A DNA stretch of 64,000 nucleotides from Rhodocyclaceae bacterium (GTDB lineage: Bacteria; Pseudomonadota; Gammaproteobacteria; Burkholderiales; Rhodocyclaceae), in assembly GCA_016791115.1 (NCBI GenBank), contig JAEUNL010000004.1, positions 124,001-188,000 on the forward strand, written 5' to 3'. The position numbers and the translations under genes were made by a program. Position 1 is the first letter of the stretch; each line of letters opens with the position of its first letter. Shown here piece after piece: positions 41,239 to 50,549 of the stretch. The notes beneath the pieces are model-generated. The model saw nothing but the letters and a program-made list of their open reading frames with translations, searched no databases and was not told where the DNA came from.

Positions 41239-42471
41239 TCACTTTTTGTCGCCCGCGGGCTTCGATGAATCAGACGCTGCGGCTGGTATCGCTGCAGCAT
41301 TGCCGCCGACGGTCTCGATCGCCTCCCATTTGCCGCTCTTCACCGCGTAGATGGTCAGCGGGCCATCCTTGAGGTCGCCTTTTTCGTCGAACGCGATCGG
41401 CCCGATAACGCCGTTAAGCTGCGTCTTCGGCATCTCTGCGAGTATCCGCGCCGGGTCGGCCGAGCCGGCCCGCTTCATCGCTTCGACGATGACGAACACC
41501 GCATCGTAGCCCATGGGCGCAAACAGCTCGACCTCGGCGTTGAACTTGGCCTTGAATTTGTCGAGGAAAGTTTTTCCGCCCGGCATCTTTTCCTTGGGCA
41601 GCCCGGGGATCGACGCCATCGCACCTTCCGAGGCATCGCCGGCCAACTTCAGGAAGTTCGGCGTCTGCATTCCGTCGCCCCCGAGCAACTTGGCCTTGAT
41701 GCCGAGCCCCGCCATCTGCTTGGCCATTGGCCCGGCCTGCGTGTCGATTCCGCCGAAGAACACGAGATCGGGGTTCTTGGATTTGATCGCCGTGAGGATG
41801 GCGGTGAAATCCGTATCCTTGTCGGTCGTGTGTTCATGCGCCACGATGGTTGCGCCCAACGCGGTCGCCTTCGCCTCGAACGCGTTGGCAAGCCCTTGGC
41901 CATAGGCGGTGGAGTCGTCGATCACGGCAATATTCTTCGCACCGAGTGTTCCAACCGCATACTGCGCACACACCGGCCCTTGCTGGTCGTCATTGGCAAC
42001 CACGCGGTAGGTCGTCTTGAAACCCTGCTGGGTGTACTTCGGGTTGGTCGATCCCGGCGAAATCTGGACGACACCCGCGTCGGAGTAGATCTTGGAGGCC
42101 GGAATCGACGCGCCCGAGTTGAAGTGGCCGACCACCGCAACCACCTTGGCATCGACCAGTTTCTGCGCAACGGTCGTCGCCTTGGTCGGGTTGGCCTCGT
42201 CATCCTCGGCCAGCAGTTCGAGTTTGACCTTCTTCCCGCCGATCGTCAGCCCGCTCGCGTTGATGTCATCCACCGCGAGTTGCGTACCGTTCTTGATGTC
42301 GATGCCGATGTGCGCCTGCGGCCCGGTCAAGGGAGAAGCTGCACCGATCCGCACCACGCTGACTTCGCTGTCCCGCGTCGCAGCGGACGCGCGCTCTTCC
42401 TTCTTACCGCAGGCTGCAAGAACCCCTGCCCCGAGTAGTACGAGGACAAGATTCCTGATCGGAAATTTCAT
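41239..42471 (-). CDS. livK: Branched-chain amino acid ABC transporter substrate-binding lipoprotein
   Basis: 410 aa. The signal sequence ends with lipobox LAAC (LVLVLLGAGVLAACGKK), so it is a lipoprotein on the outer face of the inner membrane. The type I periplasmic binding fold begins VRIGAASPLTGPQAHIGID, with DDEANPTKATTVAQKLV, SPGSTNPKYTQQGFKTTYRV and IDDSTAYGQGLA typical of LivJ/K. ATG at 42471 has GGAGAA nearby; the frame continues to 42549 without family-like sequence. It delivers substrate to LivHM. The 160-bp gap to the cytochrome gene holds the terminator of the latter. Confidence 0.95.
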   Translation of the reverse strand: MKFPIRNLVLVLLGAGVLAACGKKEERASAATRDSEVSVVRIGAASPLTGPQAHIGIDIKNGTQLAVDDINASGLTIGGKKVKLELLAEDDEANPTKATTVAQKLVDAKVVAVVGHFNSGASIPASKIYSDAGVVQISPGSTNPKYTQQGFKTTYRVVANDDQQGPVCAQYAVGTLGAKNIAVIDDSTAYGQGLANAFEAKATALGATIVAHEHTTDKDTDFTAILTAIKSKNPDLVFFGGIDTQAGPMAKQMAGLGIKAKLLGGDGMQTPNFLKLAGDASEGAMASIPGLPKEKMPGGKTFLDKFKAKFNAEVELFAPMGYDAVFVIVEAMKRAGSADPARILAEMPKTQLNGVIGPIAFDEKGDLKDGPLTIYAVKSGKWEAIETVGGNAAAIPAAASDSSKPAGDKK

Positions 42472-42588
42472 GGACGGTTCTCCGGTAATAAGGGGCGACA
42501 GCGCAAAAATGCGACGGCGATTGTGCGGTGCGTCGTCTGGGCATGTCAATCGGAATGGGAATGCGGGTCAATGCTTCCCGAAAATGAA

Positions 42589-42614
42589 AAAGGCCAGCCT
42601 CAAGGCTGGCCTTT
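42589..42614 (-). terminator. Rho-independent terminator of the cytochrome c gene
   Basis: 11-bp stem AAAGGCCAGCC / GGCTGGCCTTT with a 4-nt loop. Read on the minus strand, the stem is followed by a T-run, so it ends the transcript from 42938. It is about 20 bp after the cytochrome stop. Confidence 0.88.
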
Positions 42615-42632
42615 GACACGGGATGCCCGCAA

Positions 42633-42938
42633 TTACATCGCGAGAATCCACTTGACGAGCGTCTTGGCCTCGTCGGCGCTGACTTGCGGGTTCGGCGGCA
42701 TCGGCACCTGGCCCCACACGCCGGAACCACCCTTGACAACCTTCTCGGCGAGTTTGGCTTCTGCACCCTTGTCGGCCTTGTATTTGGCGGCGACTTCCTT
42801 GTAGGCCGGGCCGACCAGTTTCTTGTCCACCGCGTGGCAGGCAAGGCAGTTCTTCTTCTGGGCAAGCTCCTGGCTCGCCATGACGGGCGCGGCGACCAGC
42901 AGACCGGCGGCGACCGAAGCGATGATGGCAATCTTCAT
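42633..42938 (-). CDS. Class I cytochrome c (c551/c552-like)
   Basis: 101 aa. A signal peptide of about 22 residues ends with APVMAS. The heme motif CLACH lies at about residues 31-35. The distal Met ligand is in the conserved GGSGVWGQVPMPPNP segment, followed by the C-terminal helix ADEAKTLVKWILAM. It is a periplasmic single-heme electron carrier that could serve cytochrome oxidase or nitrite reductase. It is monocistronic with its own terminator, directly after the YyaL-like gene on the same strand (46-bp gap). Confidence 0.95.
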   Translation of the reverse strand: MKIAIIASVAAGLLVAAPVMASQELAQKKNCLACHAVDKKLVGPAYKEVAAKYKADKGAEAKLAEKVVKGGSGVWGQVPMPPNPQVSADEAKTLVKWILAM

Positions 42939-42984
42939 GGTGTTGATCTTCCCTTCACTGTGTGGTTGAACCCGGGAGCGGAGT

Positions 42985-45051
42985 CTACCCGATGTGCCGG
43001 GGCTTGCATACGCGCTCCAGTTCCGCCCAATCGCTGATCGGCGGCAGGCAAGTAACGCCCGAACAGACCCACGCGTTGACGCCCGGTAGCAATGGGCGAT
43101 CAAGCGCCACCGGCAGATCGCCGGCGGCCTCCGCAAGCGGGACGACGAGGACGGAAGGCCCGGTCCGCCCAGCCAATCCTGCGCGCCACGCTTCCACCTC
43201 GTCGCGCGGGCCGCGAAGAATGACGATCGTCGGCGGTTCCAGAAACTCCTCGAGCGCAGCCATGTAGCTGGAAAGCCCACCGGGCGTACTGCACGCAAGA
43301 TGAAACCCGCAGCGGACACAGCGTTCTGCAGCCAGGAGGTAGCGTGGCTCGCCGACCAGGTGCCCGATACGCTGCAAGGCAAGCGCAGCGATCGAGTTTC
43401 CCGAGGGCGTGGCATTGTCGTGTACTGAACGCGGACGGACGATCAAGGTCTCGTGATCGTGGCTCGTGAAATGGAAACCACCGTGTTCGGAATCCTCGAA
43501 CTGGTCAAGCAGAACGTCAGCAAGTTCGCGCGCCCATACGAGATCCTCGGGCCGAAAATCGACCTGGATCAATTCCAGCATCGCAGCAAGCAGGAACGCG
43601 TAGTCATCGAGGTAGGCGTTCAGATGGGCGCGCCCGTCCTTGCCGGTCGCCAGCAGGCGACCGTCTGCCCACAGCGTTTCGCGGATCGTGTCCAGCGCAC
43701 GACGCGCCGAGTCGACCCACTCCGGATGGCCGAGCAGGGAGCCGGCGCGTGCCAGGCTCTCCAACATCAGGGCGTTCCAGCTCGTCAGCAGCTTGTCATC
43801 TCGGCCCGGTGCAACGCGCCGCGCGCGCGCCGACAACAGCTTCTGCCGGCCACACCTCAGTAGGCGCTCGCATTCCGCCGGATCCAACTTGAAGTCTGCC
43901 GCGACGTCCTCGACGTCGCGCACAGCAAAAAGGTGCCACTCGCGTCCCTCAAAATTGGGCGCTCGATCGAGGCCGAATCGCCGCGCGAACAACGGGTATT
44001 CGGAGTCGGATAGAACGGCGCGCGCGGCAGCCGGTGTCCAGAGGTAGTAGTTGCCTTCTCCGCCTTCCGAATCGGCGTCGAGCGACGATCCGTACCCGGC
44101 GGGCAGAATTGCCATATCGCGCAACACCCACGCCGCCGTCTCTTCCGCAACTTCGCGATAGCGCAGCTCGTGGGTCAGGACGAATGCTTCCGCATACAAG
44201 CGCAGCATTTGCGCATTGTCGTACAGCATCTTCTCGAAGTGCGGAATCATCCAGCGCTCGTCGACGCTGTAACGGCAGAAGCCGCCGCCGAGATGGTCGT
44301 AAATCCCGCCGGCAGCCATCCGATCCAGCGTCGTGAGGAACATTTGTTTCGCACGCACATCAGCATCGACCAGGCATCGGCGCAGCAGAAACGCCAGGTC
44401 CGTCGGATGCGGAAACTTGGGCGCCGCACCGAATCCTCCATTGACCGAATCGAAGCTCGCTTCGATCTCGTCGAACAGCTTCCCCAACGGGCGGCGGTCC
44501 GGATCGACGCAGTCCGGTCCGTCGCTGTCGCCGGGTTCCCGGGACAGCGCGTTAGATGCCAAGGCCGCCCGCAGACTGGCGTTTTGCGACTCGATATCCT
44601 CGCGACGCACGCGAAAGACCGTGGAAACCCTTTCGAGCAGCTCGGGGAACGCCGGCAAGCCGTAACGTGGCGTCTTCGGAAAATAGGTTCCGCCGAAAAA
44701 CGGCGTGCCGTCCGGCGTCAGGAACAAGGTCAATGGCCATCCGCCGTGCCGTCCGGTCAGCATTTGATGGGCTGCCTGATAAATCTGATCGAGATCCGGG
44801 CGCTCCTCACGGTCAACCTTGACGTTGACGAAGCCCGCATTCATCGCAGCGGCGACGGCCTCATCCTCGAAGCACTCATGGGCCATGACATGGCACCAGT
44901 GGCAGGCGGAATAGCCGATGGACAGCAGGATCGGCCTGTTGCCCGCTCTGGCGAGAGCAAGCGCTTCCCCTCCCCAGGGAAACCAATCGACGGGGTTGTC
45001 GGCGTGCTGCAACAGATACGGGGATGTCTGCTCGATCAGGCGGTTGGGCAT
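42985..45051 (-). CDS. Thioredoxin-domain protein of the YyaL/DUF255 family
   Basis: 688 aa. The N-terminal thioredoxin-like domain begins [20 protein letters not shown] and has the family's active site [16 protein letters not shown] (CHWC). An (alpha/alpha)6 barrel similar to N-acylglucosamine epimerases and sugar-processing enzymes fills residues about 200-650. Function is unknown; homologues occur in archaea to humans (SPATA20). It is not in an operon with clear redox partners apart from the cytochrome c gene 46 bp downstream. Confidence 0.9.
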   Translation of the reverse strand: MPNRLIEQTSPYLLQHADNPVDWFPWGGEALALARAGNRPILLSIGYSACHWCHVMAHECFEDEAVAAAMNAGFVNVKVDREERPDLDQIYQAAHQMLTGRHGGWPLTLFLTPDGTPFFGGTYFPKTPRYGLPAFPELLERVSTVFRVRREDIESQNASLRAALASNALSREPGDSDGPDCVDPDRRPLGKLFDEIEASFDSVNGGFGAAPKFPHPTDLAFLLRRCLVDADVRAKQMFLTTLDRMAAGGIYDHLGGGFCRYSVDERWMIPHFEKMLYDNAQMLRLYAEAFVLTHELRYREVAEETAAWVLRDMAILPAGYGSSLDADSEGGEGNYYLWTPAAARAVLSDSEYPLFARRFGLDRAPNFEGREWHLFAVRDVEDVAADFKLDPAECERLLRCGRQKLLSARARRVAPGRDDKLLTSWNALMLESLARAGSLLGHPEWVDSARRALDTIRETLWADGRLLATGKDGRAHLNAYLDDYAFLLAAMLELIQVDFRPEDLVWARELADVLLDQFEDSEHGGFHFTSHDHETLIVRPRSVHDNATPSGNSIAALALQRIGHLVGEPRYLLAAERCVRCGFHLACSTPGGLSSYMAALEEFLEPPTIVILRGPRDEVEAWRAGLAGRTGPSVLVVPLAEAAGDLPVALDRPLLPGVNAWVCSGVTCLPPISDWAELERVCKPRHIG

Positions 45052-45360
45052 GGCGAACGCTCGATGCGGTTACGCGCTATTCCGACTCTAGCACCCGTTC
45101 ACATCCGGTTTGAGCGAATCGCCGTCCCTGATCGGATCGTCAGCGACGCCAAGAAATCCCGATATCCGGAAATTAACTTTTTTATTCATGACATTACAGA
45201 CAATCGGCCAATTTTGCTGCGACGCACAAAAAGTTCTTGCATTCCGAGCCGGAGTCCGTATAATCGATTCATGTTGCAACGCAGCAAACCATACGGCCGA
45301 GCAGCCCGCCTGGTTCCAGTCTGCGCAAATCCGATTCCGAATCTTGCCAAGGAGATTGCC
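45052..45360 (+). promoter_or_regulatory. 309-bp intergenic region with phasin promoter and inverted motif pair
   Basis: Divergent region between yyaL and the phasin gene. Good sigma-70 promoter for the phasin: TTGCAT (45237-45242) - 16 bp - TATAAT (45259-45264). Two copies of TTTGCTGCG in inverted orientation flank it: 45213-45221 upstream of the -35, and 45280-45288 (read as CGCAGCAAA) about 10 bp after the start. Both carry a following TGC/GCA-type half site. PhaR-type repressors of phasin genes bind GC-rich TGC...GCA palindromes in this position, so these are candidate PhaR operators. The rest shows an AT-rich stretch at about 45168-45200 and nothing else I can name. Confidence 0.6.
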
Positions 45361-45927
45361 ATGCCCGTCAATACCGAAAAGTTCGCCGATGCCGCAAAGT
45401 CGAATCTCGATTCCGTTCTCACCATCGCCGGCACCGCGTTCAGCTGCGTCGAGCGCCTCGCGGCCCTGAACCTGAACACCAGCCGCAACGTTCTCGCCTC
45501 GGCGGTCGACAGCAGCAAGGCACTGCTCGGCGTCAAGAACGTCGAGGAACTGGCTGCCGTCCAGATCGACGTTGCCCGCCCGGCGCTGGAAAACGTCATT
45601 TCCTACTCGCGTGCCGCCTACGCCATCTGCGTCGAAACCGCTGAAGAACTGAACAAGATCGTCGACGCGCAACTCAACGTGCTGAAGGCCGAGACTGTCG
45701 CCGCAATCGACGTCGCCCTGAAGTCGGCGCCGGCCGGCTCGGAGCCCGCGGTCGCCATGTTCAAGTCGACGCTGGCCGCCACCGACTCCGCATACGGCGC
45801 GTTCGCCAAGGCCGCCAAGCAGGTCGGCGAAATGGCCGAATCGAGCCTCACGGTCGCGACGGACAACGCGGTCAAGGCGCTCACCAACGTGACCGCCCTG
45901 CCGAAGGGCAAGAAGAAGGCAGCCTGA
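45361..45927 (+). CDS. phaP: Phasin family protein
   Basis: 188 aa, all alpha-helical, rich in Ala and Val with no Cys motif. It starts MPVNTEKFADAAKSNLDSVLTIAGTAF and ends with a lysine-rich tail (PKGKKKAA), as in PhaP1-type granule proteins. It coats polyhydroxyalkanoate granules and controls their number and size. AAGGAG precedes the ATG and a strong promoter lies upstream, fitting abundant expression. It is monocistronic and ended by a hairpin. A more general granule-associated role cannot be excluded. Confidence 0.92.
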   Translation: MPVNTEKFADAAKSNLDSVLTIAGTAFSCVERLAALNLNTSRNVLASAVDSSKALLGVKNVEELAAVQIDVARPALENVISYSRAAYAICVETAEELNKIVDAQLNVLKAETVAAIDVALKSAPAGSEPAVAMFKSTLAATDSAYGAFAKAAKQVGEMAESSLTVATDNAVKALTNVTALPKGKKKAA

Positions 45928-45949
45928 GGATCGGCTTGCCAGAGGGAAG

Positions 45950-45973
45950 GACGGGCGCCGCAAGGCGCCCGTC
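45950..45973. terminator. Hairpin between phasin and TonB receptor genes
   Basis: Perfect 10-bp stem GACGGGCGCC / GGCGCCCGTC with a GCAA loop, followed by TTGTTT on the plus strand. It separates convergent genes, so it may serve both. Confidence 0.85.
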
Positions 45974-45979
45974 TTGTTT

Positions 45980-48082
45980 CTAGAAGCGCATTCTCACGCT
46001 CATGCGGAAGGTGCGAGGTTCGGCCGGATGCAGATGCATGTCCTGCACCGGCGCAACCTCGCCGGCCAGCCGCGATTCGTACAGATACTCGATGTCATTG
46101 ACCCTGCGGTCGAACAGGTTCAGCGCATCGAAAGTCACCTGCAGCGCGCTGTTGATGCGGTAGCCGGCGCGCAGATTGACCAAGGTCGAACCGCTGGAGC
46201 GCACTGAATTGTCTTCGGTCAGCGAACGCGGCCCGAAATAGCGCAGGCGCAATCCGCCGTACCACGGCCCCACGTCGTCTAGCCCAACCCCGAGCGAGGC
46301 TACCCGCTCGATCGCGCCGGGTATGCGATCACCAGCCGGATCGGCATCGCGAAAGCGCGCAATCGAAACCGATACGTCGCCGTCTATCGTCAGCCAAGGC
46401 AGCGGATGATAGTAGGCGGACCACTCCACCCCCTGGCGCCGGCTCGGGCGGCTCGCCTCGGTGGTGCCCGCGTCGCCAACGAACAGCAACTCCGATGCGA
46501 TGTCGAGACGCCATAGCGCCAGTGTCGTCTGCAACCCCGGCAGTGGCGCAGAGCGCATGCCCACCTCGTATCCCTTGGCTCGCACCAGAGGCGTCACCCG
46601 ATCGACGGCGCCGAGAAACCCCGGATCGCGCGGATCTGGATTGACGCGCGTCGTCGCGCCGCGCGCATCGTTGCTGTGGAAACCGCTGCCGGCGTTGAGA
46701 TAGAACTCCGTGCCGGCCCACGGCCCGAACACCAGGCTCGCCTTGGGTCCGCCGATGTCGTCGTGCGCCCGTCCCGAATTCTCCGCACGGTCGCTATGCA
46801 CATCGAATCGATAGAAATCGTGCCGCCAGCCCAGCGTGCTGCGCAACCAGGGCGTCCATTGGGTTGCATTCTGCGCAAAAACACCGAGGCTGCTCTGTTC
46901 GACGCGGTCTTCGCGGATCGTCGTCAGTCGGTCGCCCCGGCTGGTCAGGTAAAGCGCCACCGGATCGATGCGATCGTGTCGCGTGACGAAGCCGACCGTG
47001 TTCTCCAGGTCGAAACCCGCGGCCTTGGCAAACCGGGTCTGCACGCCGCTTGCGCCGAATACGCGCCGGCGATCGGCCTGCTCGAACTGATCGCCTTCGA
47101 CCGGATTGTCGAGGAAGTACGTGAAATTGGAGACCAGTTTGAGCCGGTAGTCCATCGCGTAGACGTTGCCCCGCGTCGCCGTATCGCTGCCGCTGCGCGC
47201 CCAGTCTGCCGACAGGCTGTAACGGTGCGTGCTGCCGCCGTCGCTTGCGTCGAGGGAACCATAACGGCCGATCAATCCGCTGTCGATCGCTCGCTGCGCC
47301 ACCTGGTCGGTCGAACGCCACTGCGCCCGATATGCCATGCCCGTGATCGACCAGCCGTCGTTTGCCGTGCCGCGGCTGTATCGCAACACCCCGTTTAACT
47401 TGCCGAAGTTCTCGGAGATCTGCCACGGGCCATTGCTTTCGTACCATTCCAGGCCATACAGCAGCGCGCCGCCGGCCACTTCCGGAGAACCGGCCAGCAA
47501 TGCGCGGCGATAGCCGTTTTCTCCGAAACCGAGATCGCCGAAGCTGTGCGGCAGCGTGCGGAAATAGTCGATGCGCGCGCTGCCGGCCGCCGCGAAGTCG
47601 CCGTCCTCCGCCGCATACGGGCCCTTGCGGTAGCGCACGCGCTCGACCATTTCGGGAATCAGGAAGTTCAGATCCGAGTAGCCCTGTCCGTGGCCGTGGG
47701 TTGGCATATTCACCGGCATGCCGTTCACAATGGTGGCGAAATCGGTCCCGTGGTCGAGGTTGAAGCCGCGCAGGAAATACTGGTTGGCTTTACCGTCGCC
47801 GCTGTGCTGCGTGATGATCACGCCCGGCACTACTTCCAGCACCTCGCCCGGACGCAGCAGCGGCCGTGTCTCGAGCTGCTTCGCGGTAACCGTGCCCTCG
47901 GTCGCGCTGTCCGCCGTGCCGATCAGTTCGTTGACGCCGGCCTTCACCTGCACCGTATCGAGCGTCGGCACGCCGGCAGCATGCGCGCCAGCAGCGCCGA
48001 GCGCTGCAACCAACCCCGCAACCAGGCGCCACTTGAAACCTCCAGCGCGCATGGTCGAAGTCTGTGTAAGTGGATTTTTCAT
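45980..48082 (-). CDS. TonB-dependent outer-membrane receptor, probably for a nickel complex
   Basis: About 700 aa. Signal peptide near residues 10-36 (AGLVAALGAAGAHAAG). The plug domain is at about 40-170: LDTVQVKAGVNELIG, GEVLEVVPGVIITQHSGDGK, NQYFLRGFNLDHGTDFATIVNGMPVNMP. The His-containing loop THGHGQGYSDLNFL is in the plug. A beta barrel follows, ending with the aromatic RMSVRMRF. It would import a metal chelate using TonB. The hoxN nickel permease ends 61 bp upstream and is transcribed toward it, so the two are probably co-transcribed, which points to nickel; the ligand itself cannot be read from sequence. The start could also be at the Met 10 codons later. Confidence 0.75.
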   Translation of the reverse strand: MKNPLTQTSTMRAGGFKWRLVAGLVAALGAAGAHAAGVPTLDTVQVKAGVNELIGTADSATEGTVTAKQLETRPLLRPGEVLEVVPGVIITQHSGDGKANQYFLRGFNLDHGTDFATIVNGMPVNMPTHGHGQGYSDLNFLIPEMVERVRYRKGPYAAEDGDFAAAGSARIDYFRTLPHSFGDLGFGENGYRRALLAGSPEVAGGALLYGLEWYESNGPWQISENFGKLNGVLRYSRGTANDGWSITGMAYRAQWRSTDQVAQRAIDSGLIGRYGSLDASDGGSTHRYSLSADWARSGSDTATRGNVYAMDYRLKLVSNFTYFLDNPVEGDQFEQADRRRVFGASGVQTRFAKAAGFDLENTVGFVTRHDRIDPVALYLTSRGDRLTTIREDRVEQSSLGVFAQNATQWTPWLRSTLGWRHDFYRFDVHSDRAENSGRAHDDIGGPKASLVFGPWAGTEFYLNAGSGFHSNDARGATTRVNPDPRDPGFLGAVDRVTPLVRAKGYEVGMRSAPLPGLQTTLALWRLDIASELLFVGDAGTTEASRPSRRQGVEWSAYYHPLPWLTIDGDVSVSIARFRDADPAGDRIPGAIERVASLGVGLDDVGPWYGGLRLRYFGPRSLTEDNSVRSSGSTLVNLRAGYRINSALQVTFDALNLFDRRVNDIEYLYESRLAGEVAPVQDMHLHPAEPRTFRMSVRMRF

Positions 48083-48143
48083 TTGTTCACACCCGGGAAA
48101 AAGGCAGCCCGACGACGGCGTGAGGCGTTTCAAATCGATCGGG

Positions 48144-48986
48144 TCAGCTTGCGGATGTCGTTACCGCCGACACGTCGGCGGCAGGACTTTCGATGCGTGC
48201 AAGGCGCACAGCGAAGACGTAGCTGCTCGCGACGCAGAACACGACAGCGGCACCGAAGAGCATGTCCCGCCCTTGGGCCCAGGAATCCACCGCGGGAGAA
48301 ATGAACTTCGCCGCACCGAACGCCGCGACCAGCAGCGACATTGACGAAACGACCAGGCTCATCACGCGCGACGCGACCAGTGCGACCTGATCGGCACGCG
48401 CGATCAGGCGCGAGATCCACAAGCCGTTGACGCCGTCGGTCACCAGCATGCCGAGCATGAACATCAGGCCCAGCGAAAGCGCATGTTCCCAGCCGCCGAA
48501 CTGCGTGGCCGTCAAAGCGAAAAGCGCAGCTTGGCTCAGCGTATCGAAAGAAAGCGCGAACAACGCACCGACCAGCATGACCCAACCCGGCCGCGACGAA
48601 TGCGCAAGCCGCCCAAGCCAGCGCCCCTTGATGCCGACAGGCGCAACGACCTCATGCGGTTGCGCCGCGGTCACGGCGCGCAGATTGACCAGCCCGAGTG
48701 CCGTCAGGAAGCCGATGGAAATCCAGGCGCCGGCCGTCTCCACCCAGGCCGGGACTTCCCAGCGCTGCGCCAGCGTGCTGACGACAAGCGCGATCCCGAC
48801 CACGACCGCGCCGTGTCCGAGCGAGAACAGTGTGCCGCAATAGCGTGCGATGCGCGGGTTCGCGCGCGCATTGAAGCGGGTCAGTCCATCGATGGTCGCC
48901 AGATGGTCGGCGTCAAAGCCGTGCTTGATGCCGAGCATGAAGACCAGCGTCGCCAGGGTGGTCAAATCGGTCGGCAGGGCGTGCAT
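48144..48986 (-). CDS. hoxN: High-affinity nickel/cobalt permease HoxN (NiCoT family)
   Basis: 280 aa with about seven membrane segments. The family signature HGFDADHLATIDGLTR (HX4DH) is at about residues 22-37, and the second motif FSLGHGAVV lies near 56. Further helices contain GALFALSFDTLSQAALFAL. It brings Ni2+ across the inner membrane for hydrogenase maturation. ATG at 48986 is chosen since AGGA lies about 8 nt upstream; the frame is open to 49028 but that extension runs through the NikR-like box. The gene sits downstream of hoxJ and before the TonB receptor, and is apparently controlled by NikR. Confidence 0.93.
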   Translation of the reverse strand: MHALPTDLTTLATLVFMLGIKHGFDADHLATIDGLTRFNARANPRIARYCGTLFSLGHGAVVVGIALVVSTLAQRWEVPAWVETAGAWISIGFLTALGLVNLRAVTAAQPHEVVAPVGIKGRWLGRLAHSSRPGWVMLVGALFALSFDTLSQAALFALTATQFGGWEHALSLGLMFMLGMLVTDGVNGLWISRLIARADQVALVASRVMSLVVSSMSLLVAAFGAAKFISPAVDSWAQGRDMLFGAAVVFCVASSYVFAVRLARIESPAADVSAVTTSAS

Positions 48987-49010
48987 CGTCTTCCTCGCGC
49001 GGCATTGTTG

Positions 49011-49037
49011 GTATGAAGAATATAACAAAGCTCATAC
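49011..49037 (-). promoter_or_regulatory. NikR-like operator and promoter of hoxN
   Basis: GTATGA-N15-TCATAC, a perfect inverted pair of NikR half-sites (consensus in E. coli is GTATGA-N16-TCATAC). An extended -10, TGTTATATT on the minus strand, lies inside it (49019-49027), so a bound NikR would block RNA polymerase. It lies 25 bp before the hoxN ATG. A nikR gene is encoded 1.6 kb away on the same strand. The spacing is one base shorter than canonical, which must be checked experimentally. Confidence 0.75.
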
Positions 49038-49181
49038 AACTTTCATGCCCGGCGCGAACGCACCGACGGCGCCAGAGATTTTCATTTCAGTTCAGAGGAC
49101 TGCAGTTGCAGGAGCAGCGCTGGAGAACGGTTTGCCGACAAGCGGGTTACCGCCACCCCTGCCAATTCGAAAACCGCACGT

Positions 49182-50549
49182 TCAATCGGCTCGCGGCAGC
49201 CTGAGGCGGAATACGGCGCCGCCATCGGGATGGTTGAAAACCTCGAGCTTGCCGCCGTGGCGCTCGACGATGCCGTAGGAAATGGCCAAGCCAAGGCCGG
49301 TTCCTTTGCCGACCGCCTTGGTGGTGAAGAAGGGGTCGAAGATCTGGGGCAGGATGTGCGGATCGATCCCGGCGCCGTTGTCGTGGAAGTTCACTTCGAT
49401 CTCGCGATCGACGATGCATGCGGCAATGTCGAGATTCGGCGCAGTCTGGCTCGCGGTTGCATCGAAGGCGTTCTGCACCAGATTCATCACCACCTGCTGC
49501 ATCTGCCCGGACGACCCGAGCATGGGCAGCGCGCCGGGTAGGTCGAGCGTGACATTGAAGCGCTCCGACGCGGCCTTGCTCACCCAATGCACCGAACGCT
49601 CGATCACGTCCTTGAGGTCGAAGGCACTGTTCTCGTCGCGATCCACGGCCGAGAAACGCTTGAGCCCGTCGACGATGTCGCGTGTGCGCTCGGCGCCTTC
49701 GATCGTGCCTTCAATCAGCGGCGCCAGATCCTCGATGATGCGGTCGATGCGCAGCTCGGCACGCAGTTCGGCAACGCGTTCGGGCGACAGACCGCCATGC
49801 ACGCCCTCGAGATAGCTCTGCAAGCGGCTAGCGTAGCGCTGCAGCGCATGCACGTTGCCGATGATGAAGCTGATAGGGTTGTTCAGCTCGTGCGCGACGC
49901 CCGCGACCAGACGGCCGAGCGACGCCATTTTCTCGGAGTGCAGCAGTTGCTGCTGGGTACGCTTGAGGTCGTCGTGCGCCTGGCGCAACGCGTGGTAAGC
50001 GCGGCGCAGCTCCCCGACCGGTCGCCCGGTGACCACCATGCCGAGCATCTTGCCAACCGAAGAGTAGCGTGGCGTGCAGTTGAGCGAAACCGGTATCGCC
50101 GAGCCGTCAGCGGCACGCAGCTGCAACTCGCAATCGTGTGCCGTCTCTGCACTGTAGCCCGGAAACATTCGCTGCGCGGTCTGGCGCGACACTTCGTCGG
50201 CGCACAGGTCGAACAGCGAGGTACCGCGCAGGGAGTCGGCCGTACGCCCGGTGAAATCGACCAGGGAACGATTGACGTCTTCGATTGTGCCATTGCGGCT
50301 GCATACGACGAGGATGTCCGACATCGAGGTCAGCACGCTCATCACGAACTGCTGGGTTTCCTCGAGCGTGGCGTTCTTCTCTTCGAGTGCAACCTCGTAC
50401 TGGAGCAGGTCGCTGTAAACCTCGTCCATCTTCTGGATCACGTCGATCCAGACGTTCTCGTCCAGCATCTGCGGCCGCTCCGTGCCGTCCGCGAAGAGTT
50501 GCAGCGGCGAGGGAACCGGCGGAAGCCCCGATTGGCGGTCGCGGGGCAT
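49182..50549 (-). CDS. hoxJ: H2-sensing histidine kinase HoxJ (HupT-like)
   Basis: 455 aa soluble kinase. An N-terminal coiled coil ([19 protein letters not shown] and [13 protein letters not shown], as in HoxJ/HupT) precedes a PAS domain at about 75-190. The H box [13 protein letters not shown] holds the phosphorylated His near residue 215. ATPase boxes: [10 protein letters not shown] (N), FHDNGAGI (G1), [20 protein letters not shown] (F and G2), all intact. In Cupriavidus, HoxJ is inhibited by the H2-bound regulatory hydrogenase HoxBC through its PAS domain and otherwise phosphorylates HoxA. Its ATG shares one base with the nikR stop (TGATG), so translation is coupled. Confidence 0.92.
   Translation of the reverse strand: MPRDRQSGLPPVPSPLQLFADGTERPQMLDENVWIDVIQKMDEVYSDLLQYEVALEEKNATLEETQQFVMSVLTSMSDILVVCSRNGTIEDVNRSLVDFTGRTADSLRGTSLFDLCADEVSRQTAQRMFPGYSAETAHDCELQLRAADGSAIPVSLNCTPRYSSVGKMLGMVVTGRPVGELRRAYHALRQAHDDLKRTQQQLLHSEKMASLGRLVAGVAHELNNPISFIIGNVHALQRYASRLQSYLEGVHGGLSPERVAELRAELRIDRIIEDLAPLIEGTIEGAERTRDIVDGLKRFSAVDRDENSAFDLKDVIERSVHWVSKAASERFNVTLDLPGALPMLGSSGQMQQVVMNLVQNAFDATASQTAPNLDIAACIVDREIEVNFHDNGAGIDPHILPQIFDPFFTTKAVGKGTGLGLAISYGIVERHGGKLEVFNHPDGGAVFRLRLPRAD

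Noticed and set aside
48986-49028. Longer HoxN start at 49028
   Set aside because: The extension would encode the NikR-like box and lacks a ribosome site, while ATG at 48986 has AGGA and matches the family N-terminus.
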